From Acidobacteriota bacterium (lineage in GTDB: Bacteria; Acidobacteriota; Vicinamibacteria; Vicinamibacterales; SCN-69-37): 64,000 nucleotides of DNA. Shown one piece after another: positions 27,563 to 36,721 of the stretch. The first letter of the stretch is position 1. The number at the start of each line of letters is the position of its first letter. The position numbers were made by a program, and so were the translations under genes. The stretch covers positions 1 to 64,000 of the forward strand of contig CANIII010000019.1 in assembly GCA_947467605.1 (NCBI GenBank), written 5' to 3'. A model generated the notes under the pieces. It was given only the letters and a program-made list of their open reading frames with translations. It ran no database searches and was not told the origin of the DNA.

Positions 27563-28369
27563 CTACTTCCGCCGCTTGATCGGCCGCGCCTTGCTGGAGG
27601 GCTTCTTGGCGGCCGCCTTCTTGCCTGGCGCCTTGGCGGCAGGCTTCGCCTTCGACGCCTTTTTCACTACTTTCTTGGCCACGGACTTGACAACTTTCAC
27701 GGCCTTCGCCGGCACGGCCTTCGCTGGCGGCGCGACGGGTTTCGGTGCGGGGGCCGGCTTCGGAGCGGCCACAGGTTTCGGTGGCGGCGTCGCAGACTTG
27801 ACGAAGATGCCCTTCCCCGCCGGTTTCACAGGCACGCTGACCGGCTTCGGCGCGGGAGGTGGTGGCGGCGGAGGTGGCGGCTCAACCTTGGGCGGCTCGG
27901 GAATAAAGAGCAACGCCTTCTGGGCCACTTTGTTGCCGGCCTTCAGCGCGCCAGCATCGGCAAACATCCGCACCAGATCGAACTGATCGTTGACCGCGCG
28001 ATACGTCCAGATCTCAGAGACCGACACCTGATTGGCGTCGCACAGCCGGCGCGCGGCGTCAATCGCCAGCACAGGCACGTACAGATGGAAGGGTACGCGG
28101 GCACGCGAGAAGTGCGTCCACTGCGCCATCGCCTCGAGATTGTTGGTGGACTCCAGCGTTTCGACCTCGACCAGGCCCGCGAGCTTCTTGCCGCTCACCA
28201 GCACCAAATCGGGGTAATACACGTTGGCACCAAGCTTCACCGCGCCAAGCTGCTGATCGCCGACGTTGGCAAAGACGTCGAACTTGCGCTTGTAACGGGC
28301 GTGGAGAAAGCGAATCAGTCGATCGTGCTCAAGCTGTTCGCGGACCGGGCGAACAAAAATAGGCGTCAC
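27563..28369 (-). CDS. PD-(D/E)XK-nuclease-like protein with histone H1-like tail
   Basis: 268 residues. Residues 1-150 resemble a restriction-endonuclease fold: NVYYPDLVLVSGKKLAGLVE with a Pro-Asp and a following E-V-E in place of E-x-K. A run of nine prolines near residue 165 separates a Lys/Ala/Pro-rich tail of about 90 residues (AKKVVKKASKAKPAAK, PIKRRK) like histone H1 or HC1 nucleoid proteins. This suggests a DNA-binding protein. Whether it cuts DNA is uncertain, because the usual lysine is absent. No signal peptide; divergent from the response regulator. Confidence 0.6.
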   Translation of the reverse strand: MTPIFVRPVREQLEHDRLIRFLHARYKRKFDVFANVGDQQLGAVKLGANVYYPDLVLVSGKKLAGLVEVETLESTNNLEAMAQWTHFSRARVPFHLYVPVLAIDAARRLCDANQVSVSEIWTYRAVNDQFDLVRMFADAGALKAGNKVAQKALLFIPEPPKVEPPPPPPPPPAPKPVSVPVKPAGKGIFVKSATPPPKPVAAPKPAPAPKPVAPPAKAVPAKAVKVVKSVAKKVVKKASKAKPAAKAPGKKAAAKKPSSKARPIKRRK

Positions 28370-28401
28370 GGCAGGCGTATCGTAACACGTAGAATCGATT
28401 C

Positions 28402-28797
28402 ATGGTCGCCGAAGCTCGGGTCTTGATTGTGGATGACGACCCCATCGTTGGTCAGACCTTCGCCAGAATGCTCACAGTCAGTGGCTATCAGGTCACCGTG
28501 GTCCACTCAGTCGATGCGGCACTCGAGGAGGCACGCCGGCACGTCCCGGATGTCATTCTGAGCGATCTCCGGATGCCTCTGATAGACGGCATGGGCCTTC
28601 TGACGCGCGTACGCCGCGACCAGACGCTCTGCCAAGTGCCCGTCGCCATCGTCACCGGCGACCACTTCCTCTCCGATGAATTCATGGGCGAACTGCGCGC
28701 CTACGGTGCGGCGGTGAAGTTCAAACCGCTCTTCATGAGCGACCTGCTCGGTTTGGTCGAGGGGCTGCTCGCTCCGGGAACCCGGAGTGAGGCGTGA
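28402..28797 (+). CDS. single-domain response regulator receiver
   Basis: 131 residues, a stand-alone receiver. The acidic pocket is DDD at residues 11-13, the phospho-acceptor Asp55 (DVILSDLRMP), and the conserved Thr and Lys are in VAIVTGD and VKFKPLF. There is no output domain, so it signals by protein contact, like CheY or a phosphorelay intermediate. The stop overlaps the arginase start (GTGA). No histidine kinase lies nearby. Confidence 0.9.
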   Translation: MVAEARVLIVDDDPIVGQTFARMLTVSGYQVTVVHSVDAALEEARRHVPDVILSDLRMPLIDGMGLLTRVRRDQTLCQVPVAIVTGDHFLSDEFMGELRAYGAAVKFKPLFMSDLLGLVEGLLAPGTRSEA

Positions 28798-29708
28798 AAG
28801 CTTCGGCAGTACACATTATCGGCGTGCCGCTCGATCTTGGCGGCGGTCGTCGCGGGGTCGATATGGGGCCGTCCGCGGTGCGCATCGCCGGCCTTGCCGA
28901 GCGACTCACGGCGCTCGGCTGCAAAGTCATCGACAAAGGCGACATCGACTCCCCGATTCCCGAGATCAAGGCGGAAGGCGACGCCCGGAAGAAGTACATC
29001 CGCGAGATCGCGAAGGTGTGCACCAAGCTGCATCAGCTCTCCCTGCAGTCGCTCGAGGAAGGTGCGCTGCCGCTCGTGATCGGCGGCGATCACTCATTGG
29101 GTGCCGGGTCGGTCGGCGCGACGGCAGACTACGCGGCGGCGAGAAGTGGCCAGATCGGTCTGCTCTGGATCGACGCGCACGCCGACATGAACACACCGGC
29201 CACGACGCCAAGCGGCAACGTGCACGGCATGCCTCTCTCCGCGCTCCTCGGTCAGGAACCGACGGAGCTGGCCAGAATCGGCTCAGCCTTCCCGAAAGTG
29301 CGTCCAGAAAAGACCGTGCTCATCGGCATCCGCAACCTCGACGAAGACGAGAAGACCAAGGTGCGCGATGCCGGCGTGCATACCTTCACGATGAAGGACG
29401 TCGATCGCATGGGTATTGCCACAGTGATGGAGCGCGCGATCGCGATCGCCACCGACGGCACGATGGGCATCCATGTCTCCTTCGATCTCGACGTGTGCGA
29501 TCCCGCGATTGCGCCGGGCGTCGGCACACCCGTCAAAGGCGGGTTGAATTACCGTGAAGCCCACATGGTGATGGAGATGCTGGCCGATACCGATCGCCTG
29601 CTCGCGCTCGATCTGGTGGAGATCAATCCGATTCTGGATTCGCAGAACCAGACAGCGATCCTCGGCGTTGAGCTTGCGCTCTCGGCCCTCGGGATGCGAA
29701 TTCTGTAG
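28794..29708 (+). CDS. rocF: arginase
   Basis: 304 residues from GTG 28794, overlapping the response regulator stop. The binuclear manganese ligands are seen: His100 (GGDHSL), Asp127/His129/Asp131 (DAHAD) and DLDVCDPAIAPGVGTP. It hydrolyses arginine to ornithine and urea. The N-terminal VHIIGVPLDLGGGRRGVDMGP is arginase rather than agmatinase. No urease or ornithine-using gene is adjacent. Confidence 0.93.
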   Translation: MKASAVHIIGVPLDLGGGRRGVDMGPSAVRIAGLAERLTALGCKVIDKGDIDSPIPEIKAEGDARKKYIREIAKVCTKLHQLSLQSLEEGALPLVIGGDHSLGAGSVGATADYAAARSGQIGLLWIDAHADMNTPATTPSGNVHGMPLSALLGQEPTELARIGSAFPKVRPEKTVLIGIRNLDEDEKTKVRDAGVHTFTMKDVDRMGIATVMERAIAIATDGTMGIHVSFDLDVCDPAIAPGVGTPVKGGLNYREAHMVMEMLADTDRLLALDLVEINPILDSQNQTAILGVELALSALGMRIL

Positions 29709-29744
29709 TAGCGGATCCTGTAGTACCAGAGGTGAGCTGAAGGC

Positions 29745-29819
29745 TGGTGGGCCGGGCAGGGATCGAACCTGCGACCCTCTGGTTAAAAGCCAGGTGCTCT
29801 ACCACTGAGCTACCGGCCC
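29745..29819 (-). tRNA. tRNA-Lys (anticodon TTT)
   Basis: A full cloverleaf on the minus strand: acceptor GGGCCGG/CCGGCCC with discriminator A, a D-arm with AGCTCAGTGGTAGAGC, anticodon loop CTTTTAA (TTT), a T-arm with GGTTCGATCCC, and an encoded CCA at the 3' end. It is a substrate of the MnmA encoded upstream. Confidence 0.97.
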
Positions 29820-29844
29820 ACGTGAAACTCCAATTGTAGCCTGA

Positions 29845-30972
29845 TTACAACGCGTCGAGAATCAACGCCGCGCGTCGCAGCCCTTCCGCGAAGATATCCG
29901 GCCGCTGGCCAATACCGAGCCGTAGGTGATTTTCATAGCCAAACGCGGATCCCGGCGCGAGCATCACGCTCTGCTCTTCCGCCAGCCGATCGGCGAGTTC
30001 CAGCGATGGAATCTGGCGATCGTATTTGATGAGCGCGAGCAAGCCACCGCGCGGAGGCGTCCATGACAGATAGGGCCGCTCGGCGATCCAGGCCGCTGCC
30101 ACTTTCAGATTCGCTTCGATAATGCGCGTGTTGCGCGCGACGATCACGTCGCGATGCTTCAGCCCCAGCTGCGCCAGCGCGTCGTTCAGTTTGCCTGGGC
30201 TCAGCGTGATGTAGTCGCGCAGGCCCCAGCACTTCTCCACGATGTCGCGGTTCGCCGCGATCCAGCCGATGCGCAGGCCTGGCAAACCGAAGGGTTTCGA
30301 GAGCGTGCCCACACTGATGCCGAGCGGGCCGCGGTCAAACATGGGGCCCGCAAATGGCTCACCGCCTGGGACGTCAAGCCAGCGATATGCCTCGTCGCCG
30401 ATCACCGCCGCGCCGACCGAGGCGGCCAACGCATAGACGCGCGCCGCTTCTGACGGCGACAACATCGCGCCCGTTGGGTTGTGCGGGGTATTGACGACGA
30501 TCAGCTTCGTCTTCGGCGTGATCATGGCCTCAAGCGCCGCCACATCGTAGCGATAGCCCGTCTCCGGGCCGACATGCCACAGGGAGACGTCGCAGCCGAT
30601 CGCGCGCGGCACTTCATAGAGCTGCTGATACGCCGGATATGGCGCGATCACGTGATCGCCCGGCTCGAGGAGCACGTTGTACAGAAGGTAATTCGCTTCG
30701 ATCGCGCCCGTCGTAACGAGGATGTGGTCCGCGTCACCACGCGTGTAGGTCGCCGCCAGTTGGCTGCGTAACGCGTGCGTCCCGCAGGCCTCGCTGTAGC
30801 CCAGCGGGATATTGAGCAAGCGTTCGAGCACGGCCGCACGTTGATCCGGCGGTTCGAACGCCAACAAGTCGTTGGTGGAGAGCGGCAGAATGCCGCTCTC
30901 AGCAATATCGAACTGGACGTGCGTCTCGTGACGCGTCATCCAGCGTTCCAGCAGAAACGGCGCGATTTTCAT
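29845..30972 (-). CDS. PLP-dependent aminotransferase, class I/II
   Basis: 375 residues. Fold-type I signatures: TTGAIEANYLLYNVLLEPGD, the NTPHNPTGA loop near 161-169, GDEAYRW, and PLP Lys226 in TLSKPFGLPGLRIGW. This is the aspartate/aromatic or capreomycidine-synthase-like branch. It moves an amino group between an amino acid and a 2-oxo acid; the exact substrates cannot be assigned. It lies 12 bases after the FKBP gene on the same strand. Confidence 0.88.
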   Translation of the reverse strand: MKIAPFLLERWMTRHETHVQFDIAESGILPLSTNDLLAFEPPDQRAAVLERLLNIPLGYSEACGTHALRSQLAATYTRGDADHILVTTGAIEANYLLYNVLLEPGDHVIAPYPAYQQLYEVPRAIGCDVSLWHVGPETGYRYDVAALEAMITPKTKLIVVNTPHNPTGAMLSPSEAARVYALAASVGAAVIGDEAYRWLDVPGGEPFAGPMFDRGPLGISVGTLSKPFGLPGLRIGWIAANRDIVEKCWGLRDYITLSPGKLNDALAQLGLKHRDVIVARNTRIIEANLKVAAAWIAERPYLSWTPPRGGLLALIKYDRQIPSLELADRLAEEQSVMLAPGSAFGYENHLRLGIGQRPDIFAEGLRRAALILDAL

Positions 30973-30984
30973 GCGCCGAGAAGC

Positions 30985-31407
30985 TTACTGCACCGCGACG
31001 AGCGACACGTCGAACACCAACGTGGCGTTACCCGGAATCGGGCCGGCACCTGACGCGCCGTAGCCCAGGCTGGGCGGAATGATCAGACGTCGTGAACCAC
31101 CGACCTTCATCCCGGGCACGCCCTGGTCCCAGCCCGCAATGACTTGGCCGGCACCGAGCAAGAACGAGAACACGCCACGCCCAATCGACGTGTCGAACTG
31201 CGTGCCTTTGTTGTCGGTCTTGCTCGCATCGTAGAGCCAGCCCGTGTAGTTCATCGAAACCGTTCGACCGGCCACCGCCGTCGCTCCGGTTCCCACTGTG
31301 AGATCAGTCGCGCTAAAAGACACATTCACACCTACGGAAGGAGACGTCGCACTGCTGCCACACGCACTGGCGCACGCCAGTGCCAACACCATCAAGACGC
31401 GTTTCAT
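30985..31407 (-). CDS. FKBP-type peptidyl-prolyl isomerase, lipoprotein
   Basis: 140 residues. A short hydrophobic leader ends CASACGSS with a possible lipidated Cys16. The FKBP fold follows: VSMNYTGWLYDASKTDNKGTQFD, FLLGAGQVIAGWDQGVPGMKVG and LIIPPSLGYGASG. It is a periplasmic or envelope proline isomerase. The start is only about 50 bases from the left boundary of the integrated element, so its native promoter may have been replaced at integration. Confidence 0.92.
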   Translation of the reverse strand: MKRVLMVLALACASACGSSATSPSVGVNVSFSATDLTVGTGATAVAGRTVSMNYTGWLYDASKTDNKGTQFDTSIGRGVFSFLLGAGQVIAGWDQGVPGMKVGGSRRLIIPPSLGYGASGAGPIPGNATLVFDVSLVAVQ

Positions 31408-31457
31408 ACTGCTCCGCGGACCCGAGACGGCTCGGCCCGGATGATTCCAGAGACAAA

Positions 31458-31468
31458 AATGGCGTCCC
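31458..31468 (+). repeat. left attachment site copy (attL) of the tRNA-Glu element
   Basis: AATGGCGTCCC is identical to 45245-45255, the sequence over the 3' end of tRNA-Glu (on the minus strand GGGACG-CCA-TT). Extending left gives 14 of 15 matching bases. The copy here has no tRNA around it, as expected for the duplicated end of an integrated element. Confidence 0.65.
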
Positions 31469-31935
31469 TAGCAACGCCCACTTGGAACCAGATTGTCACA
31501 TTTTTGCGACAAATGGACGATCTTCGAGAGAGTTCCGTAGCGGTCGCCTAGCCGCAGGAGCCTGCTGCGCCCCGGCGGCGCGCGGCCGCCTCATGAGGTC
31601 CTACTCCCATGGCCATCTCGAACCGTGCACGCATGGCTCACCCTCGGGCCGGACCCAGGCATCGCCGGCGATCGCGTCCGCGGTGTAGATCGCGATCTTG
31701 AACTCCGCAATTAGGCAGGCGTCAGCACCCGGCAGGGGTGATTTGGAACTGCCTACGGGCTGGGCAGACGATCGACACCAGATCAGGCTTGCCGACGAAG
31801 ATGTTCTCGCTGATGCCGAAGTCCTCAAAAGACGTCGCGCTGCGAACTGGAATCTCGGCGGCTATCGACGAGCCGACTACCCAGGCGCACAATAGCGTCT
31901 TCCCGGCGATCGTAGACAACTATGCCGCGTCGTCC
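31469..31935 (-). pseudogene. left-end stretch of the element with possible gene remnant
   Basis: This stretch of about 470 bases has no intact gene. Two short minus-strand frames (31722-31919 and 31601-31828) read ordinary-looking protein (SFEDFGISENIFVGKPDLVSI, then AEFKIAIYTADAIAGDAWVR) and would join after a frameshift near 31740. This suggests a decayed gene. On the plus strand, 31459-31551 is an open frame that would become the recombinase C-terminus in the excised circle. Confidence 0.3.
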
Positions 31936-32652
31936 TCAGTAGCTCCACCGCTCATGTCGCGCCGGCAGGCGGTTGAGCAACTCCCTCGTGTTGCGCCAGT
32001 GGGGCATGAACCGGTCCATCAAGGCTAGGAAGCGCGGACTGTGTGTCGGCTCGATCAGGTGCGCCATCTCATGCACGACGACGTATTCGAGACAGTTCTT
32101 CGGCTTCTTCGCCAGTTCGGTGTTGAGCCGGATCGTCCGCGCGCCGGCGTTGCAGCTTCCCCACTTCGTCTTCATCTGCTGGACATGGAATGCCTCCACG
32201 TGAACCTTGAGCCGTGGTTGCCACTCCTCCACCAGCACCGGCACGGCGGCCTTCAAGGTCTGCCGATACCACCCTGACACAACCGCCTCCCGCATGACGG
32301 CATTGGTCCCTGGACGAACGCTCAGAATCATCTTTGACTGGCGCAGGACCACGCTCGGCGCCGACTCCGCCTCAACGACCTTCAAGAGGTAGCGTCGTCC
32401 CCACACGTAGTGGCTCTCGCGGTCCACGTATTCCCGTTGCGTCTCTCGCTCCTGATCGCGCAACTTCCGTTGCTGTTGTTTGATCCAACCGAGCTTTGAG
32501 ATTGCAAACAGCCGCACGGTGTCGAGACTCATTCGCGCAGGCGCGGAGATCCTCACCCGCCCAGACGGCGGGTAGACGCTCAAGTGAACGTTCTTGATGT
32601 CCTTCCGCAGGACGTCGAGGGTGATGCCACCCAGCTCAATCGTCGTGCCCAT
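31936..32652 (-). CDS. YgjP-type zinc metallopeptidase (DUF45/M48-like)
   Basis: 238 residues. The zinc site HEMAH is at 194-198 with a further His in EPTHSPRF; KTKWGSCNAGARTIRLN before it is the conserved YgjP signature. Members of this family often sit behind hsdR in type I restriction operons, as here, where the ATG overlaps the hsdR stop (TGATG). The role there is not established; maturation or turnover of the restriction complex is a guess. Confidence 0.9.
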   Translation of the reverse strand: MGTTIELGGITLDVLRKDIKNVHLSVYPPSGRVRISAPARMSLDTVRLFAISKLGWIKQQQRKLRDQERETQREYVDRESHYVWGRRYLLKVVEAESAPSVVLRQSKMILSVRPGTNAVMREAVVSGWYRQTLKAAVPVLVEEWQPRLKVHVEAFHVQQMKTKWGSCNAGARTIRLNTELAKKPKNCLEYVVVHEMAHLIEPTHSPRFLALMDRFMPHWRNTRELLNRLPARHERWSY

Positions 32653-35600
32653 CAGTATTCGCTCTGCTGCTTGATGATCAGGAAGATGCGCTCAACCTCA
32701 GCCACGTTCTGAAGGATGTTGTACAGGGCCGCCTTGATGGTCTGTTCACGCGGTAGGTGACCGCGCCAGCCGTCGGGCCTGACGCGCTTCACGGCGCCGT
32801 CGATCTCAAGCGCGAGCACCAGTCGAGGTTCGACCGGATCACCGTACGGAGGCGGAGTCTCGCGGAGCACCGCACCGGCGCCCGGCTCGGGGAGGTTGTT
32901 ATAGATCGCTCGTAGCCCGGCGCTCTTCTTCAACGGTTCAGGCGTGTCGTCTGCCTGCCCCGCCTGCACGTTCTTCGCAAGCTCGGCGATCCGCTTCAAA
33001 TACTCCTCGTAGCTCACGCGTCGAGCCTTCAGGTCGGCGATGATCTCTTCGAGGAGTGCGGACATCCGGTCGTAGTACGCCGGGTCGTTGAGATGTTCCT
33101 TAATGATCTTGCTACGGACGTTGTTCGCGATGGTCTCCGCCACGGCGTTCTTGTTGCCCTTGATCCCAGATGGCAGGGAGCCAATGGCTTTGTCCATGCC
33201 CGACTTGACGATCACCTCAAGCAGCGGCATGTCGCCGAAGGGCGACACCACACGAGACGCGCTCGCCTCGATGTAGGTGTCGATGAGGTGGCGCATGTCC
33301 GCCTCGTATGCCTTGAGGTCGATCGTCTCGCCACTCGCCTTACGGATGATCTCGCGCAGGTCCAGGTAACGCTTCAGATCTGCCTTGATGCGCGCGATGT
33401 CGGCCGCGGAATAACCTGCGGCCTCCAACTCGTCCGAAATGCCGGCATAGGCTCTGACCAAGGCGACCGACGCCATGTAGAGCGCCACGCGTCTCGGCTC
33501 TCGCTCGGCAAGATCCGCCACGATCTCGTTGTTGCCGCAGAAGTAGTGAATATGCTCCAGTTCGCCCTTCGGCGGCACGACTGGCTCGCAGATCAAGCCG
33601 ATCGCTTCCAGGGCGTCGTCCAACCGCTGTTTGCCCTTTGTCAGACGGCTCTGCATCAGGACGTCAGGCTCCGCACCGGGCGCGGTATGGTCCAACTCAG
33701 ACGAGTAGACCTGCAGGGCGCCAGTGCCCTCCTCGTTCGAGAGCTTCTTGAACAAGTCCTTGTAGTCGACGATGTAGCCGAATTGCTTGTCGTCGCCGTC
33801 CAACCGGTTCGTGCGGCAAATAGCCTGGAACAGGTCATGGTCCTGCATGCTCTTGTCGATGTAGAGGTAGGTGCAGCTCGGCGCGTCAAATCCTGTGAGC
33901 AGCTTGTTCACCACCACCAGCAGCCGCATGTTGGCCGGCTGTTCCTTGAACCGCTTCTTCGCGTCGTCCTCGTAGGTCTCGGTCTTCGACTTGTTCGGCT
34001 GGGCATCCACGCCCTCGAGCAGCGCCGTATACGTGTTGTAGATGAACTGCTTGTCCGTCTCGGAATTGGCACCCACCTCTTCCAGCACGACGTCCTGAGC
34101 ATGCGGGTTGTACGAGGTGACGACCGCGCACTTGCCCTTGAACACGGTCTTCTGGAGTACCTCGAAGTATTTGCACGCCTCGTAGATGCTCGACGCCACG
34201 AGAATGGCATTACCGCGGTCGCTGTTCAGGCGTGGCTTCACGCTGAAATCGAACACGATGTCGCTGACGACACGCTCCATGCGTGAGCGCGAGCTCAGCA
34301 CGTTCTGCATCGTGCCCCACTTCTCACGTAGCGCGGCCTTCTGCCACTCGTTCAGCCCCTTTGTCTTGGCATCGAACCACGCGTCGATCTTGTCCTTGGA
34401 GCCGAGCTCCTGTTCGATGTCTCGGCCTTCATAGACCAGGTCGAGCACAACGCCATCCTCGACGCCTTCACTGAACTTGTAGGTGTGGATGTAGTTGCCG
34501 AACACCTCGAAGCTGGTCGCCCGGTCCTTCTTGAGCAGCGGGGTGCCGGTGAACCCGATGAACACTGCGCTGGGCATGAGGGCCTTCATGGTCCGATGCA
34601 GTCGGCCGCTCTGGGTGCGATGGCATTCGTCGACGAACACGAACACTTCGCCGACAGTCTTACTCGGCTGGGCCTCAAGCTCCTTGATGAACGCGTCGAA
34701 ATTGTCGACGTCGCGCCGGCCGAACTTGTGAATCAGTGAACACAACAAGCGCGGCTTCGCCTGACCGAGCTGCGTCATCAGGTCCTGGCCGCTCGTGGTG
34801 CGTACGATCTTCTCTTCCGCTCCAGAGAACACCCCTTCAATCTGCTTGTCGAGCTCGTCCCGGTCCGTGACGATGACCACCCGAGCCCTGGGCTTGTTCT
34901 CCAGGATCCACTTGGCCAGAAGCACCATGACGATGCTCTTGCCGCTGCCCTGCGTGTGCCAGATGATGCCGCCCTTGTAGACGTTCACATGCTCCTGCGC
35001 GGCCTTGATGCCAAAGTACTGGTGGGCGCGCGGCAGCTTCTTGATGCCGGCATCGAACAGCACGAAGTCGTGCACAAGCTCGATCAGCCGGGCCTTCGAG
35101 CACATCTTCAATAGGTATTTGTCGAGTTTGAATCGGCTGTTGTCCGCCTCGTCTTCCTTCCACTTCAGGAAGTACTTCTCGGGCGTGCCGATGCTCCCGT
35201 ATTGAAGCCCTTCGGAGTCATTGCCGGCGAAGATGAGCTGCACGGTGCTGAAGAACCAGGCGTTGAACTCCGGCTGCTGGTTCGAGAGGTTCTGGCGGAT
35301 GCCGTCGCCGATCGAGACGCGGCTGTTCTTCAGCTCAATCACGCCCACCGCAATGCCATTGACGTAAAGGACAAGATCCGGCCGCCGCTCGTGGTTGCCG
35401 AGCAGCGTGACCTCCTCGGCAATGGCGAAGTCGTTCTTCTCAGGCTCGTTCCAGTTGATGAGGTTGACCGTCTCCGTGACCTTGCCGGCTTCGACCTTGA
35501 CCGGCACGCCGTAGCGCAGGAGGCTGTAGACCTGCTTGTTGTTGTCGTAAAGACTCCGGTTGGGATTTCCGGCTTCAGTCCGCAACCGGTCAAGGGCACG

Positions 35601-35780
35601 GCTGATCTGGCCGGAGTCGTAGCCGGCCTTCGTCAAGTAGGTAGTGAGCAGTTTCTGTTCGAGGTTGCTGTTGTTCTCCCGGTCGGTCCAGTCACCGAGA
35701 TGCCGATAGCCGAGTTCGTCGCGGAACATCGCAACGACGCGGTTCTGCGTGACGCGCTCCGGATCACCGACAGGCGTCAT
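32652..35780 (-). CDS. hsdR: type I restriction enzyme, R (motor-nuclease) subunit
   Basis: 1042 residues. The N-terminal nuclease has Pro134-Asp135 (RPDLVLYV) and Glu149-Leu-Lys151. The SF2 motor carries Walker A TQGSGKS at 276-282, DECH at 384-387 and FTGTPLL, with a helical C-terminal part contacting the methylase core. It translocates and cuts unmodified DNA. Nothing is truncated. It lies 1 base after the nuclease-like gene and overlaps the metallopeptidase gene. Confidence 0.96.
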   Translation of the reverse strand: MTPVGDPERVTQNRVVAMFRDELGYRHLGDWTDRENNSNLEQKLLTTYLTKAGYDSGQISRALDRLRTEAGNPNRSLYDNNKQVYSLLRYGVPVKVEAGKVTETVNLINWNEPEKNDFAIAEEVTLLGNHERRPDLVLYVNGIAVGVIELKNSRVSIGDGIRQNLSNQQPEFNAWFFSTVQLIFAGNDSEGLQYGSIGTPEKYFLKWKEDEADNSRFKLDKYLLKMCSKARLIELVHDFVLFDAGIKKLPRAHQYFGIKAAQEHVNVYKGGIIWHTQGSGKSIVMVLLAKWILENKPRARVVIVTDRDELDKQIEGVFSGAEEKIVRTTSGQDLMTQLGQAKPRLLCSLIHKFGRRDVDNFDAFIKELEAQPSKTVGEVFVFVDECHRTQSGRLHRTMKALMPSAVFIGFTGTPLLKKDRATSFEVFGNYIHTYKFSEGVEDGVVLDLVYEGRDIEQELGSKDKIDAWFDAKTKGLNEWQKAALREKWGTMQNVLSSRSRMERVVSDIVFDFSVKPRLNSDRGNAILVASSIYEACKYFEVLQKTVFKGKCAVVTSYNPHAQDVVLEEVGANSETDKQFIYNTYTALLEGVDAQPNKSKTETYEDDAKKRFKEQPANMRLLVVVNKLLTGFDAPSCTYLYIDKSMQDHDLFQAICRTNRLDGDDKQFGYIVDYKDLFKKLSNEEGTGALQVYSSELDHTAPGAEPDVLMQSRLTKGKQRLDDALEAIGLICEPVVPPKGELEHIHYFCGNNEIVADLAEREPRRVALYMASVALVRAYAGISDELEAAGYSAADIARIKADLKRYLDLREIIRKASGETIDLKAYEADMRHLIDTYIEASASRVVSPFGDMPLLEVIVKSGMDKAIGSLPSGIKGNKNAVAETIANNVRSKIIKEHLNDPAYYDRMSALLEEIIADLKARRVSYEEYLKRIAELAKNVQAGQADDTPEPLKKSAGLRAIYNNLPEPGAGAVLRETPPPYGDPVEPRLVLALEIDGAVKRVRPDGWRGHLPREQTIKAALYNILQNVAEVERIFLIIKQQSEY

Positions 35781-35781
35781 A

Positions 35782-36714
35782 TCAGCCTTTCACCAACTTG
35801 AAGCTAACCTGGTACCTGTAGAACGTGATGTTGGATGTCATCGCGAGGGCGCGACGGATTCGCTGATCATCTTCGTGCGCGATGATCACGCCGACAACAA
35901 TCTGGCCCTTCTCTGCAAGCTCGTCCTGCACGTAGCCCATGTACCGCAGCGTCTGTCCTACCACGGCGTCGCTGGCTCGGCCCTTCTTGAGCTCGACCAC
36001 CAGTAGGCGCTTCTTGTCCTTGCTGATTGCGAGGATGTCCATAGGGCCTGTGTCGGTCGGATACTGCTTGCCGGCCGGCTCGCCGTCTTCCTTGTAGATG
36101 TCGTATTCGCGGCCGAGCTCAGTCTGTGCCCAGTTCTCGACGAGGAAGTCCTCGAGGTGCATTTCCAGGGCAAATGCAGAGACGTCCTCCACCGTTTGGT
36201 CCGTGGAAATTAGGACCGGCCCTGCGACTCCGCCAATCAGCTTTGCAAGCTCCTCACCGAATCCGGCGCGGCTGAGATTGCTGACGGTTCCGATTGAGCT
36301 CGCCGACCGCCTCAGTTCCTCGCTCATGTCGGCACGATCAACGACCTGGCTCAGCCATCGCACTGCGCGTCGGTGCGGAAGAATTTGATCAGGAACGTAT
36401 TGGTAGTCGCCGGTAACCTCACCGACGCGGTAACGTCCCATGCCATCCGGACACAACACGACGTCTTCCTTGAGAATGCCCTTCGACACCGTCCACAATG
36501 CACCACACGCGAGACCGGCGCCGATCTTGGTCTTCTCTGGTCGGATCTTGAGGAGAACGGGAATGAACTTCTTGTTGAACGTGCGCCAGTCGTCGGGCAG
36601 ATCACCCGTTAGATCCTGCGTGATCTCGAAGTCCGTGCCGATGAAGTTCCCGGCAAAGCACTCCTCGGCGTAGCTGCTGCCCTTGCCCAGCATGACCCGG
36701 TAATAGTTCTTCAT
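35782..36714 (-). CDS. PUA/EVE-like domain fused to NucS/Mrr-like nuclease
   Basis: 310 residues. The N-terminal part (to about 125) has LGKGSSYAEECFAGNFIG, RYRVGEVTGDYQY and LPHRRAVRWL, a pattern seen in EVE/PUA-like domains of restriction proteins. The C-terminal part is a NucS-type nuclease: LEDFLVENW, GPMDILA with Asp226, and VVELKKG with Glu241 and Lys243. This is an apparently intact D-ExK active site. The gene sits between hsdS and hsdR, an uncommon place. It could cut modified DNA (a type IV-like activity) beside the type I system. Family labels come from motif recognition only. Confidence 0.7.
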   Translation of the reverse strand: MKNYYRVMLGKGSSYAEECFAGNFIGTDFEITQDLTGDLPDDWRTFNKKFIPVLLKIRPEKTKIGAGLACGALWTVSKGILKEDVVLCPDGMGRYRVGEVTGDYQYVPDQILPHRRAVRWLSQVVDRADMSEELRRSASSIGTVSNLSRAGFGEELAKLIGGVAGPVLISTDQTVEDVSAFALEMHLEDFLVENWAQTELGREYDIYKEDGEPAGKQYPTDTGPMDILAISKDKKRLLVVELKKGRASDAVVGQTLRYMGYVQDELAEKGQIVVGVIIAHEDDQRIRRALAMTSNITFYRYQVSFKLVKG

Positions 36715-36721
36715 CGTGTCC

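Noticed and set aside
31491..31513. recombinase arm-binding inverted repeat near the left att site (TTGTC...GACAA)
   Set aside because: Only five paired bases, too short to support.
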